A stretch of DNA of 64,000 bases from JBBQYD01 sp942493075 (GCA_942493075.1 OW818681.1:2046001-2110000); one strand, 5' to 3'. Shown: positions 8,716-17,282, numbered from the stretch's first letter. The notes: generated by a model from the letters alone, not told the origin. Numbers and translations: made by a program.

Positions 8716-9756
8716 TTAGCTGGTGTGTGCTTGTGCCTGTCCGGAACTGTGCTTCAGATCGGCGAATACAATCACGCCCGCCCCGGTCTGCAGAGTGCTT
8801 TGAATCTGGGCATCGACCTGCTGACCAATGCAGCTATGGGCATTATTGACGACTATCATCGTGCCGTCAGGCAGATAGCCAACGCCCTGGCCTTTGTCGC
8901 GCCCTTCTCGAACCACTCGCAACGAGACGATTTCACCCGGTATCAGCGTTATCCTCAGAGACTTGGCCAGATCGTGGAGATTGACATAATTGACCGATTG
9001 TAGCTCCGCAATTTTACCCAGGTTATAATCGTTAGTAAAAAGCTTGGCGTTCAGGTTGCGCGCCAGGCGCACCAGTTTGGCATCGACATCCTTCTCCTCA
9101 GGAAAGTCGCCGTCATGGATCTTAACCTCGTTGCGCTGGTTGCGCTGGAGGCGGTTAAGCATCTCCAGACCACGCCTTCCCCGAGCGCGTTTGACAGCAT
9201 CAGACGAGTCCGCCACCTGTTGAATCTCCTTTAGAACAAAGCGCGGCACGATCACCTTACCTTCCAGGAAGTTTGATTCCAGCAGTTCAGCGATCCGGCC
9301 ATCGATGATTACGCTCGTGTCCAGCAGCAGAAGATTGTCCGGTTTGTTCTGCGGGGCGAAACGCACATAGGGGATAATCAGCGAAAAATCTTCCTTGTTG
9401 CTGCGCATGGCCAGCACGATTCCAATGTAGCCGAAGCTCAGAAACAGGCACAAACGGATCAGCCACCGTGTCGCGTCCTCAGCATTCTCAAATAATCCAG
9501 AACTGTCGATAAGCAGAGCCACAACGGTTCCCAGGAGCAGCCCAAAGGTGGTGGCCGAAAACGCGCGCAGGGAAAAGCCCTTCAACATCTCATCGATGGC
9601 GATCATCAGCCAGCCGAACCCGTTCCCGATGATCACGCCGATTATTGGGGACTTCGGGCCCTGGAATATCTCGAAGTCCGGACGTAGCTGGCTGACAGCG
9701 TAGCCGCCGACTGTGCAGAGCAGAAGGAAGAGAATACGAATGACCCAGAGTGCCAT
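8716..9756 (-). CDS. Membrane-anchored PIN-TRAM domain protein (YacL-like)
   Basis: The 346-residue product has four N-terminal membrane segments (about residues 3-22, 37-55, 68-86, 96-116), then a PIN nuclease domain (140-270) and a TRAM domain (about 270-330, GEIVSLRVVREGRDKGQGVGYL). PIN acidic residues are visible in LLLDTSVIIDGRI, VLKEIQQVAD, DVDAKLVRLA and LFTNDYNL. This is the architecture of Bacillus YacL, a widespread protein likely to act on RNA or a related nucleic acid near the membrane. Exact substrate is not established. It follows mlaD by 12 nt, so it is probably cotranscribed with the Mla genes, although no functional link is known to me. Confidence 0.88.
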   Translation of the reverse strand: MALWVIRILFLLLCTVGGYAVSQLRPDFEIFQGPKSPIIGVIIGNGFGWLMIAIDEMLKGFSLRAFSATTFGLLLGTVVALLIDSSGLFENAEDATRWLIRLCLFLSFGYIGIVLAMRSNKEDFSLIIPYVRFAPQNKPDNLLLLDTSVIIDGRIAELLESNFLEGKVIVPRFVLKEIQQVADSSDAVKRARGRRGLEMLNRLQRNQRNEVKIHDGDFPEEKDVDAKLVRLARNLNAKLFTNDYNLGKIAELQSVNYVNLHDLAKSLRITLIPGEIVSLRVVREGRDKGQGVGYLPDGTMIVVNNAHSCIGQQVDAQIQSTLQTGAGVIVFADLKHSSGQAQAHTS

Positions 9757-9768
9757 AAAAATCCAGGG

Positions 9769-10767
9769 TTACTTTTGGTTACGCTGTTGATCCTTGGGGG
9801 AACGCAACGAAGCTTCCGGTGCCTCCACCGGTTCGCGCGAAGCTTTCTTTTTCCACAGAATCCCCCATAAGCCCAACCGGTTGAGGTTGCTGCTGGTAAT
9901 ACTCAGGTTAGCGGTGAGGTTGGACACATCTGCTGCCACCTTGGGGTCGCGCAGGACGGTCCCGGCAAGCCCCTTGCCCGCCTGCATGTCCTCCATCACG
10001 CTCTTCAGTATAGCCGTGGAATCCTCCACATTCCTGACCGCCAATTGAACACTCGGGCTGTTGGTTTCCAATATCAGGTTAAGCCGATCACCAAACGTAT
10101 TCAGTTGCTCCGAAAACACTATCAAGTTGCTGCTGGAATGCGCAATCGCGGGAGCGTTCGTCTTTATCAACGAATTCAGGCTCCCAACCGCTCCGAGTGC
10201 CTCCTCAGAGACCGACCGCAGGTTTGTCACCGCCAACGAGAGATTCGTCAGGGTCGATTCATTCAAGAGATTGGAGCGGACCAGAACAAGCGTTTCATCC
10301 AACTTAAGCGCGATCTCCTCAATTTTCTGCACAAATCCTCCGGCGGAGCGGGCCACCTCCTGAAGGTTGAACGGCGGTTCAGATTTCGCTCGGTCCTTGT
10401 CCTGGAATAACGGAGCCTTGTTCTCACCTGGGAGTACCCCGATGTACTGATCACCGAGGAACCCGGACTGTTGAATCAGGAATCGGGCGTCTTTATGGAC
10501 CGGGTACGCTTTATACAGGCGCAGCGTTACGACTACATGCCGTCCGCCGTCCGCAAGTTCCATGGACTCTACGGTGCCGATCTGAACGCCTGACATCAGT
10601 ACGGCAGCTCGTTCTTTCAGACCGGCCACATCCACTGATTCCAGGAGAATATCATAGGTGGGGCGGAACAGATTCGTTCCTTTGCTGAATTGCATCAGCA
10701 ACAGGCCGGTGAGCACCAGCCCTGCAAGAACAAAGAGCCCGACTTTTCTCTCTAGCCGCGATTTCAT
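9769..10767 (-). CDS. mlaD: MlaD-like MCE-domain lipid transport protein
   Basis: This 332-residue protein is the substrate-binding component of a Mla/MCE phospholipid transport system. A single N-terminal membrane anchor (KVGLFVLAGLVLTGLLLMQF) is followed by one MCE domain (about residues 38-115: YDILLESVDVAGLKERAAV, SGVQIGTVESM, SGFLGDQYIGV). The remaining 200 residues are helical with many Asn/Ser, typical of long MCE tails that form a tunnel across the periplasm. It is 2 nt downstream of mlaF and forms mlaE-mlaF-mlaD. It is longer than E. coli MlaD (183) because of the tail, which could replace MlaC in shuttling lipids; that last point is inference. Confidence 0.9.
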   Translation of the reverse strand: MKSRLERKVGLFVLAGLVLTGLLLMQFSKGTNLFRPTYDILLESVDVAGLKERAAVLMSGVQIGTVESMELADGGRHVVVTLRLYKAYPVHKDARFLIQQSGFLGDQYIGVLPGENKAPLFQDKDRAKSEPPFNLQEVARSAGGFVQKIEEIALKLDETLVLVRSNLLNESTLTNLSLAVTNLRSVSEEALGAVGSLNSLIKTNAPAIAHSSSNLIVFSEQLNTFGDRLNLILETNSPSVQLAVRNVEDSTAILKSVMEDMQAGKGLAGTVLRDPKVAADVSNLTANLSITSSNLNRLGLWGILWKKKASREPVEAPEASLRSPKDQQRNQK

Positions 10768-10769
10768 AA

Positions 10770-11513
10770 TTAAAAAGCCTGTTCCTTATCGGAGACTCCC
10801 TCGATAAAGTGCCGCACTATCGGATCTTCCGAGGCGAATATCTCCTCCGCCGTGCCCGTCGCATAGATCCGCTGCTCGTGAAGCATTAGAATGCGCTGGC
10901 CAAGCCGCCGGGCACTTCGCATATCGTGTGTTACCACCACACTGGTTACATCATACTGATCCCGCACCCTTAGAATCAACCGGTCGATACTGTCGGAAAC
11001 CACAGGGTCCAAGCCTGTGGTCGGCTCGTCATATAGCACGATCTGCGGCTTATACACGATGGCGCGGGCCAACCCCACTCGTTTTCTCATGCCTCCGGAC
11101 AGTTCGGAAGGTTTCTTGTCTTCAGTCCCGGGCAACTCGACCACCTTCAGCACTTCAGCAACCTTTTGAGCGATCTCACGCTCATCCAGGTGTTCGTGGC
11201 GGCGCAGGCCGAAAGCAATGTTTTCAGCAACCGTCATGGAGTCGAAAAGGGCAGCACCCTGGAAAAGCATGCCAAACTTCCTCCTGATTTGCAGGAGTTC
11301 GCGTTCTTCCATCCGCACGATGTCGGTGCCATTGATGAGCACCCGCCCGGCGTCAGGTTGTAGCAACCCGACCAGGTGCTTGAGCAAGACGCTTTTTCCG
11401 CCGCCACTGCGTCCAATAATCACCACGGACTCACCTGTTTCGATCTTGAAACTGACACCCGAGAGAATCTGGTGCGTGCCAAAGCTTTTCGCTAATTCCT
11501 GAACCTCAATCAT
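10770..11513 (-). CDS. mlaF: Mla-type ABC transporter ATPase
   Basis: The 247-residue ATPase powers the MlaE-D lipid transporter at the inner membrane. It shows Walker A GRSGGGKSVLLKHL, the Q-loop region MLFQGAALFDSMTV, ABC signature LSGGMRKRVGLARAI, Walker B IVLYDEPTTGLDP and the switch histidine in VVTHDM. The segment FGMLFQGAALFDSMTVAENI is characteristic of MlaF. Its ATG overlaps the end of mlaE by 4 nt (ATGA), so the two are translationally coupled. Confidence 0.93.
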   Translation of the reverse strand: MIEVQELAKSFGTHQILSGVSFKIETGESVVIIGRSGGGKSVLLKHLVGLLQPDAGRVLINGTDIVRMEERELLQIRRKFGMLFQGAALFDSMTVAENIAFGLRRHEHLDEREIAQKVAEVLKVVELPGTEDKKPSELSGGMRKRVGLARAIVYKPQIVLYDEPTTGLDPVVSDSIDRLILRVRDQYDVTSVVVTHDMRSARRLGQRILMLHEQRIYATGTAEEIFASEDPIVRHFIEGVSDKEQAF

Positions 11514-12289
11514 AGCGATTCCAGGATTCGACTCAAAGACAGCGTCAGGAAAAAATTAGTAATAAGGATGGTGATGGAGGAATAAACCACCGCCTCGGTT
11601 GTGGCCCGTCCTACGCCCTCGGCGCCCTCTTTGCAGTAGAGGCCTTTGTAACAGCCCACCAGCGCGATGATTCCGCCGAACACGACGGCCTTCATCAAGC
11701 CCACAGCTACGTCCGTGGCGTCCGTGTAGCGCACCATGTTTGCCCACGAGTATACTGGATCAATTCCTAGCAAGTGGACACCCACGAAGTAGCTGGCCAG
11801 AATACCGATGGTGATGGCTTCTATGGTGAGCAGGGGAAGCGCGATGTGCAACGCCAAGAGGCGAGGAACCACCAGGTAATCCACTGGGTGTGTTGCCAGT
11901 GTTCTCAATGCGTCTATCTGTTCGGTCACGCGCATGGTTCCCAGTTCGGCAGCGATGGCCGCACCAACTCTTCCTGCCACCATCAACCCCGTTAACACCG
12001 GACCTAGTTCGCTGCACATGGATACACTCACGACTGCGAGCGTCGCAGTATCCATTTTTACCTTGTGAAATTGGAAGAAGGTTTGGGCCCCGAGCACCAT
12101 GCCAGTGAAAGCGCCTGTGATCAGCACTACCGATTGGGACTTGAAACCGATGAAGTAGATCTGATAAATCAGGTCGCTCCAGGAAACCTTGCGTCGAAGG
12201 AGTGAACGCAAGGCCTCGCGGGCCAGGAGCGTCATGCGCCCTAGTCCTTCAACCCCATCAGCAAACCACTCTTTTGCCTGCCCATTCAT
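11510..12289 (-). CDS. mlaE: Mla-type ABC transporter permease
   Basis: The 259-residue permease of the lipid transporter has five to six membrane helices and MlaE hallmarks: SVVLITGAFTGMVLGAQ, SMCSELGPVLTGLMVAGRVGA in short form (ELGPVLTGLMVAGRVG), AAELGTMRVTEQIDAL, and the C-terminal GYYKG-like loop (GCYKGLYCKEGAEGVG). The start ATG 12289 is preceded by TAGTTT at 9 nt and lacks a Shine-Dalgarno sequence. It is the first gene of a minus-strand run reaching to 6182. The system most likely moves phospholipids between the inner and outer membranes; direction cannot be inferred here. Confidence 0.92.
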   Translation of the reverse strand: MNGQAKEWFADGVEGLGRMTLLAREALRSLLRRKVSWSDLIYQIYFIGFKSQSVVLITGAFTGMVLGAQTFFQFHKVKMDTATLAVVSVSMCSELGPVLTGLMVAGRVGAAIAAELGTMRVTEQIDALRTLATHPVDYLVVPRLLALHIALPLLTIEAITIGILASYFVGVHLLGIDPVYSWANMVRYTDATDVAVGLMKAVVFGGIIALVGCYKGLYCKEGAEGVGRATTEAVVYSSITILITNFFLTLSLSRILESL

Positions 12290-12298
12290 CGGCCCCGC

Positions 12299-12304
12299 AA
12301 ACTA
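12299..12304 (-). promoter_or_regulatory. -10-like hexamer before mlaE
   Basis: TAGTTT on the minus strand ends 9 nt before the mlaE ATG, consistent with a leader of only 2-3 nt. The -35 region is not convincing. Confidence 0.35.
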
Positions 12305-12367
12305 ACAGAGGGAGCTGAAATTGGCTAGGTTATATGGCGAGAGGGCGAGTGGCTATTCGGCTGTGGA

Positions 12368-12613
12368 TCAGTTGTGCTCCGGACAAGGCAGCACCAGATC
12401 GCCGTGGTACGTGAATTCGGAAGTGCTCTTGCCGGAACGCCTGAGCAACTCACGATCAATTTCCACACGAGCTTTAAGTTCGTAGTCTCCCAGCACCAGG
12501 GAATCCCAAACCACGAAAGCGCGTTCACCCTCAAATTCCAGAGGCAAATTGAGAGACGACTTTTTGCCCCGGTCCTTGGCCAGGCTCCTCAGAGTGTACT
12601 GCTTTAAACGCAT
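12368..12613 (-). CDS. Small protein of unknown function
   Basis: An 81-residue frame starts at ATG 12613 (MRLKQYTLRSLAKDRG) and ends with the residues LVLPCPEHN. It is mostly basic at the N-terminus and acidic/beta-like in the middle (FEGERAFVVWDSLVLGDYELKA in part). I do not recognise the family. An upstream in-frame ATG at 12640 would add nine residues. It stands alone upstream of mlaE (79 nt away) and divergent from the receiver-domain gene. The minus-strand TAGTCT just upstream may be its -10. Coding use resembles its neighbours, so I consider it a real but uncharacterised gene. Confidence 0.5.
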   Translation of the reverse strand: MRLKQYTLRSLAKDRGKKSSLNLPLEFEGERAFVVWDSLVLGDYELKARVEIDRELLRRSGKSTSEFTYHGDLVLPCPEHN

Positions 12614-12781
12614 GCGGAATCCAATCTGAACAACTATCATAGACTAACCAATTAAACGGGGCGGCGTCACGCAGAAAAAACATCGGTCGACACATTGGAT
12701 TTTGGTTTGCACATGCCAAAATGTGGGGTCACAACGTTTTTACTGACTAAAGGTGTCATCACATAGTATTAAGGGAACTTG

Positions 12782-12812
12782 TTGACCCTTCCCTGTCATC
12801 CAGGCACATTAT
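12782..12812 (+). promoter_or_regulatory. Sigma-70-type promoter of the degenerate-receiver gene
   Basis: TTGACC (12782-12787) and CATTAT (12807-12812) are separated by 19 nt. The predicted start falls near 12819, after the first in-frame ATG (12811) and before the second (12823), so it argues for translation from 12823. Confidence 0.5.
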
Positions 12813-12822
12813 GCCCTTACAC

Positions 12823-13815
12823 ATGGCTTTTCGCGTTCTGGTTATCGACGATGATCCTCAAGTCCTGCGCAGCGTCACGGGGTGGCTGGAGCAGGCGGGC
12901 TATTCCGTGCTGGAACCTCAGCCCGGCATAAATATTCTAGAGCAGGCCTGGGATCTTCACCCGGACCTTATCCTATTGGGTGAACCGATGAGCTCCTCCG
13001 CTGCTGACTTTTGCCGGCAATTGCACGGCAGGGTGGGCTTGCAGAACATTCCCGTTCTCCTCCTAAGCGAAGGCCGCTCCGCTATGCTAGCCAAAGAGCT
13101 AACTGAGGGTGTTGCTGATTTCATCCTCAAACCGCTCCGGTCCGAAGATCTGCTCGCCCGGGTCAACCTGCAACGGGAGTTCAGTCAGAATTCAAAGACG
13201 CATTCGGAAGATCAGAATCGTTTTTCCTCAGAAACCGGAACTCAGATTCATAGGCAGGCTTCCTTTGCGCAGCACAATCCCAACCCGGTGCTGGAGCTCT
13301 CTGCCTTGGCGGAGATCAACTACTGCAACGGCGCCGCTGCAGCTATGGCTCGCGCTCTGGGGCGTGAAAACCTGCTCCAAATCCTGCCGCCGGACACTGT
13401 CGAAGTTGTCAGGCATTGTCTGTCGACCGGCAGCCCCAGGCTGCGCGTGGAACTCCCGATTGAAGCGCGCGTCCTATCCTGGTCGTTTTTTCCGGTTGCC
13501 TTGAGTAATACCGTACATTGTTACGGCGGGGACATAACCGAGCGGAAACGCATGGAGGCCGAGCGTGATCAGCTCATCATCGAGCTGCAGAAAGCCCTGG
13601 CGAATGTGAAATCCCTCAACGGGCTGCTGCCCATCTGCGCAAGTTGCAAAAAAATCCGGGATGACCAGGGGTATTGGAGCCAGGTGGAACGCTACGTCCA
13701 GGATCATTCGCAGGCGACTTTTACTCACGGCATGTGCCCCGATTGCTCCAAGATCTATTTTCCAGGCTTGCGAAAAGAAGTCAGGCCTGAGGTCGCAAAG
13801 CAACCCCAGCTCTGA
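12823..13815 (+). CDS. Regulator with degenerate receiver domain, PAS-like domain and CxxC-rich tail
   Basis: The 330-residue product has an N-terminal receiver-like domain (1-120), a PAS-like middle domain (about 145-245, ending GGDITERKRMEAERDQ), a short coiled coil (245-270) and a compact C-terminal module with LPICASCKKIRDD and HGMCPDCSK, two CxxC pairs that could bind metal. In the receiver domain the acidic pocket (VIDDD) and the lysine (FILKPL) remain, but the phosphoacceptor aspartate is replaced by Gly53 (HPDLILLGEPM, codon GGT 12979-12981). It therefore probably cannot be phosphorylated normally. No DNA-binding or output enzyme domain is present. The CxxC module is one I associate with uncharacterised sensory proteins. 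ATG 12823 is chosen over 12811 because of the promoter position. Confidence 0.75.
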   Translation: MAFRVLVIDDDPQVLRSVTGWLEQAGYSVLEPQPGINILEQAWDLHPDLILLGEPMSSSAADFCRQLHGRVGLQNIPVLLLSEGRSAMLAKELTEGVADFILKPLRSEDLLARVNLQREFSQNSKTHSEDQNRFSSETGTQIHRQASFAQHNPNPVLELSALAEINYCNGAAAAMARALGRENLLQILPPDTVEVVRHCLSTGSPRLRVELPIEARVLSWSFFPVALSNTVHCYGGDITERKRMEAERDQLIIELQKALANVKSLNGLLPICASCKKIRDDQGYWSQVERYVQDHSQATFTHGMCPDCSKIYFPGLRKEVRPEVAKQPQL

Positions 13816-13850
13816 TTTGCGCCGGCTCCCAGTTCGGAGTTCTTCAGACG

Positions 13851-13879
13851 TTGCCTTGCGTTGCGCATGACACTACTCT
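13851..13879 (+). promoter_or_regulatory. Promoter of the coiled-coil/TPR gene
   Basis: TTGCCT (13851-13856), a 17-nt spacer and TACTCT (13874-13879) lie 7 nt before the ATG at 13887. The arrangement predicts transcription starting at or beside the start codon. Confidence 0.55.
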
Positions 13880-13886
13880 GCCAGCC

Positions 13887-15611
13887 ATGAGATGGCTCGC
13901 GATCGTGTTCACCTTCTGCTTGTCTGCTGGAATCCTTTTCGGCGGCCCGGATGATCAGTACATCGAAATTTATACCCTGATTCGTGAAGCGGATGGACTC
14001 GTCACCTCCGAGCCGCAGACGGCGCTGGAGAAGTATACCCAGGCTCAAACATTCCTTCAGCGATTCCAAAAAGGCAACCCAAACTGGAACGCGGCTGTTG
14101 TGCGTTTTCGCCTGACGTATCTGGGACAGCAAATATCGAACATAACCGGCAAAGTGCGTCCTGATACTGGAGTTACCCCGAGCTTGGGAGCCACAAGTCC
14201 GGCCACCAATGCCGCGCCTGCTGCCGATCCGGCGTTGCGGGCCGAACTCGAGAACCTCCGTAACCGAACCGCTCAACTGGAATCGGACAAAGCTTTGCTT
14301 GAAGCCAAACTGCGTGAGGCACTAAGTGCCATGCCCAGGGCTGCGGACCCGAAGGAGCTCGCTCGGGCCGAGGAACAAATCCGCTCCCTTCAGAAAGAGA
14401 ATGAGCTCCTAAAGCTCAGCCGTGAACAGAGCCGCGTCGAGCCTGCAAAGCCAGCAGAGAGCCCCCTTCTAAAACAGCGCGAGGAGCAGTTGGCAACCCT
14501 CAACAAGGCGCTCCTTGCAGAAACCGAACGCGCGCGCCTGCTCCAGGCGGAGAACCTCGCTATAAAGAAACGGCTCGAGGACGCGGGGAAAGTGCCAGCA
14601 GCCGATTTGGCACCCTTGCAGAAGGCACTCGAAAGCGCCAATAACGAATTGCTCCAACAACGGCAATTGGCCGCACAGCTCGCCCTTGACAAGGATGCTC
14701 TGTCTACTCGTGTTGAGTCTTTACAGGCCGAAATCAACAAGTCCTCCGGACTCCGCCAGGCCAATGAGCAGCATTTGGAACGCATCCGGGAGTTGGAAGC
14801 TGCGCTCAGCCGCAATTCCAAGTCGGCTGGCAAAGAATCCGCCACCCGTCGTGAGCGCTCATTGGCCCGCCAGGTTGCGGAGCTCGAGGGCAAGGTCGCA
14901 GCCTATCAAGCGAGGGTGGCAGTTTTGCAGGCCCGTCCTGTCCCGCTTAGCTCTGAGGAATTGGCTCTTTTCAAAACTCCCACTCCCAACCTGCCAAGCC
15001 GTCCTGCACGCAGTTTGTTCCGCCAGAGAAATGAGCAAGGCGTTTCAGCCAATATGATGGCTGAGGCGACGAAGCATTTTAATGAGAAGCAGTATGATAA
15101 GGCGGAGGCAACTCTCCAGGAAGCGGCGAAGCAACCGCAGCCCCATGTGGAGGTCCTAACCCAGCTCGCAGCGGCCCAACTCGCCCAGGATCGACTTTCT
15201 GAGGCTGATCAGACGATCCAGCAAGCACTCGCCGTCGGACGTGATGATGCCGCTACCCTTCAGCTTGCAGGTGTCCTGCGCTATAAGCAGAACAAAATGG
15301 AAGAGGCCGTCGGTTACTTGAGCCGGGCCTCAAAGCTCAACCCCAGGAACGCGGAGACTCTGAATTACCTCGGATTGGCCCTCAGCCACCAAGGCATGCG
15401 AGTTCCGGCCGAAACGGCCCTGAGAAAAGCGTTGGAGCAGCAGCCTGGCTACAGCAGCGCGCATCATAACCTGGCTGTCATTTACCTGTCACAACAACCG
15501 CCTTCAGTCGAACTGGCGCGCTGGCACTATCAGAAAGCGTTAGCAGCCGGGCATCCCAGGAACCCCGAGTTGGAACAAACACTCGAAGCGCGGACCCCAA
15601 AGCAACCCTGA
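13887..15611 (+). CDS. Secreted coiled-coil protein with C-terminal TPR repeats
   Basis: The 574-residue protein has a signal peptide (MRWLAIVFTFCLSAGILFGG), a short N-terminal helical domain, a low-complexity linker, a long Glu/Leu/Gln-rich coiled coil (about residues 110-350) and four to five TPR units near the C-terminus (KHFNEKQYDKAEATLQEA, DRLSEADQTIQQALAVG, NKMEEAVGYLSRASKLNP, ETLNYLGLALSHQG). It is probably an envelope scaffold; no catalytic motif is seen. I chose ATG 13887 because it starts the signal peptide; an in-frame ATG at 13851 would add 12 residues that overlap the promoter. Its stop overlaps the ATG of the next gene. Confidence 0.8.
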   Translation: MRWLAIVFTFCLSAGILFGGPDDQYIEIYTLIREADGLVTSEPQTALEKYTQAQTFLQRFQKGNPNWNAAVVRFRLTYLGQQISNITGKVRPDTGVTPSLGATSPATNAAPAADPALRAELENLRNRTAQLESDKALLEAKLREALSAMPRAADPKELARAEEQIRSLQKENELLKLSREQSRVEPAKPAESPLLKQREEQLATLNKALLAETERARLLQAENLAIKKRLEDAGKVPAADLAPLQKALESANNELLQQRQLAAQLALDKDALSTRVESLQAEINKSSGLRQANEQHLERIRELEAALSRNSKSAGKESATRRERSLARQVAELEGKVAAYQARVAVLQARPVPLSSEELALFKTPTPNLPSRPARSLFRQRNEQGVSANMMAEATKHFNEKQYDKAEATLQEAAKQPQPHVEVLTQLAAAQLAQDRLSEADQTIQQALAVGRDDAATLQLAGVLRYKQNKMEEAVGYLSRASKLNPRNAETLNYLGLALSHQGMRVPAETALRKALEQQPGYSSAHHNLAVIYLSQQPPSVELARWHYQKALAAGHPRNPELEQTLEARTPKQP

Positions 15612-16084
15612 TGGTTTGGCGGCGGCTTGCCAGGCAAACGAACCCGCTGCATCTTGGAGATATGCTTCGCCAAGCTGCATCTGAACTGCTGGTAGCCACC
15701 AAAGGTCGTGGCCTCTACGAGGTCACTGATCAGGTTCAGGCTTGGATGCGCAAGGTTGGGATGGAAACAGGCCTGCTAACTCTGCATTTGTGCCATACCT
15801 CCGCTTCACTGGTGATTCAGGAGAATGCTGATCCGGATGTGCAGCGTGATCTGGAGGCATTCTTCACCCGCCTTGTTCCGGATGGTGACTCTCTTTTTGT
15901 TCACACTGCCGAAGGGGACGATGATATGCCGGCGCATATCCGGACCGCGCTTACTTCTGTGAATATCAGTATTCCTGTTCTGAATGGAACGCTGGCTCTC
16001 GGCACATGGCAGGGCATCTATCTTTGGGAACACCGCCGGTCTTCTCACCGGCGGAAGTTGGTCATGCACTTGCTCGGAGAATAG
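15611..16084 (+). CDS. YjbQ/UPF0047 family protein
   Basis: The 157-residue protein belongs to the YjbQ (UPF0047) family, seen as LCHTSASLVIQENADPDV, EGDDDMPAHIRTAL, LALGTWQGIYLWEHR and the terminal RRKLVMHLLG. The conserved histidines and glutamates form a putative metal site. E. coli YjbQ has weak thiamine-phosphate synthase activity, but the physiological role is uncertain. The ATG at 15611 shares a base with the preceding TGA, so coupling is likely; an internal ATG at 15662 (MLRQAASEL) would remove 17 leading residues and is closer to the usual family start. It converges on the HNH gene. Confidence 0.88.
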   Translation: MVWRRLARQTNPLHLGDMLRQAASELLVATKGRGLYEVTDQVQAWMRKVGMETGLLTLHLCHTSASLVIQENADPDVQRDLEAFFTRLVPDGDSLFVHTAEGDDDMPAHIRTALTSVNISIPVLNGTLALGTWQGIYLWEHRRSSHRRKLVMHLLGE

Positions 16085-16131
16085 GCCAGTGGTTGTAGAA
16101 CCGCGGATGCACCCCAGAGGTCTTTGATGCC

Positions 16132-16746
16132 TTAATCCTCGCCCAACTCGACATTCCAGTAAGCCAGATCGATAAAATGCTTCCAGCTATCGTGGCGATG
16201 CAGGGAGATATTGATCTGCACGAAAGGACGCCACTTGGGCCGCTTCGGTTTCCGGATCAGATGCATCCGAGCCTCACCGGGCGTGCGGTTGGCCTTGATG
16301 GTGTTACATTCGATACACGAACAGACGATGTTTTCCCAGGTCGTGGGACCGCCTCGGTCTCGTGGAACAACGTGATCCAGATTCAGGTCTTTTCGGTCAA
16401 AAACCTCTCCGCAGTACTGGCAGGTGTTCTTGTCTCGCTCAAATATATTATGACGAGTGAACTTGACCTCTTTCTTCGGGAGATGATCGTAAGCGAGCAG
16501 TAAAATCACTCTGGGCACCCGAATTTTAAAGGATATAGTCCTTACGGATTCCGCATGTGGTTCCTGTTGAGACAGATGGTGCCATTCTGTGAAGTTGAAG
16601 GTCTGGAAAGATCCGTCCTGACGGTCGAGCACAGCATATGCATGGCCCTGAAAAAGGAGCGTTAGCGCTCGCCGAGCCGTACAAACGTTGACCGCCTGCC
16701 AGAGGCGGTTCAAAACCAGCACATGTTGGTTCAGTGTGACAGTCAT
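16132..16746 (-). CDS. HNH endonuclease domain protein
   Basis: The 204-residue protein carries an HNH nuclease domain in its second half: CQYCGEVFDRKDLNLDHVVPRDRGG, then TWENIVCSCIECNTIKANR, giving a CxxC/CxxC zinc-stabilised HNH fold with the catalytic DHVVP histidine (quoted in pieces; key residues C-C, D-H-V, N, C-C). The N-terminal 90 residues (VLNRLWQAVNVCTARRAL) are typical of a widespread stand-alone bacterial HNH family with unknown biological target. No intron, prophage or restriction partner is nearby, so it is not obviously mobile. ATG 16746 is preferred; a TTG at 16767 would add seven residues. Confidence 0.82.
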   Translation of the reverse strand: MTVTLNQHVLVLNRLWQAVNVCTARRALTLLFQGHAYAVLDRQDGSFQTFNFTEWHHLSQQEPHAESVRTISFKIRVPRVILLLAYDHLPKKEVKFTRHNIFERDKNTCQYCGEVFDRKDLNLDHVVPRDRGGPTTWENIVCSCIECNTIKANRTPGEARMHLIRKPKRPKWRPFVQINISLHRHDSWKHFIDLAYWNVELGED

Positions 16747-16859
16747 AGCCTGTTCCAACCGGGGCAAGACTACACATCTGGCAAGTTGATGTCAATTAGG
16801 GCGCATGGCGCCGACCTTTCATAATCCCTTTACTTCCAGTTGCCGGCACTCTTAAAGGC

Positions 16860-16878
16860 CTCCCGTTTGAGACGGGAG
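16860..16878 (-). terminator. Short hairpin downstream of the unknown minus-strand gene
   Basis: A perfect 7-bp stem (CTCCCGT/ACGGGAG) with a 5-nt loop lies 20 nt past the stop at 16899 on the minus strand and is followed by CCTTTAAG. The T-tract is poor, so the assignment is tentative. Confidence 0.35.
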
Positions 16879-16898
16879 TCTTGGGAAAGGTTTGACTT

Positions 16899-17282
16899 TC
16901 AGACCAGCACCATTTTGCGGGTCAGGCCCAAAGGTTCTGTTCTCCGGGAAGCTTGATTGAACCACATCGCGCCTTGGCTCGTGTCTCGCAGTTCATCCGT
17001 GATCGCCGCTTCATCCACAGCCTGGTGCATTCGCGCAAACCACCAGCGGGCATCATCCGGCTTTGCGGCAACACGACTTTGCACGCTTGCCCCGACTAAG
17101 CTCAGTTCCATTTGTCGTTTGACCATAAACGCTTCTCCAATCTGGAAAGAGCCTACGTCATCGGGTTGGACAAAGAATGTCCACCCCTTGAAAGTTTTCT
17201 CGCGCCGCCGGTGTTTGGCACAAATCGGTTGAAAGCGCTGCCGTTGTGTAGGTTTCGAAGCGGTGGAAAGTAAAACCGACAT
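16899..17282 (-). CDS. Hypothetical protein
   Basis: A 127-residue frame starts at ATG 17282 (MSVLLSTASKPTQRQR); a TTG at 17288 is the alternative. The protein has a basic N-terminus and a central FKGWTFFVQPDDVGSFQIGE segment, then ARWWFARMHQAVDEAA. I do not recognise a family. The plus-strand frame antisense to it is Ser/Arg-rich and looks like a shadow, which favours this strand. It is divergent from the signal-peptide-bearing gene at 17332, with about 50 nt between them. Confidence 0.45.
   Translation of the reverse strand: MSVLLSTASKPTQRQRFQPICAKHRRREKTFKGWTFFVQPDDVGSFQIGEAFMVKRQMELSLVGASVQSRVAAKPDDARWWFARMHQAVDEAAITDELRDTSQGAMWFNQASRRTEPLGLTRKMVLV

Noticed and set aside
16132..16746. 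HNH gene as a homing endonuclease or restriction enzyme
   Set aside because: No intron, intein, methylase or terminal repeats are nearby; it belongs to a stand-alone HNH family.
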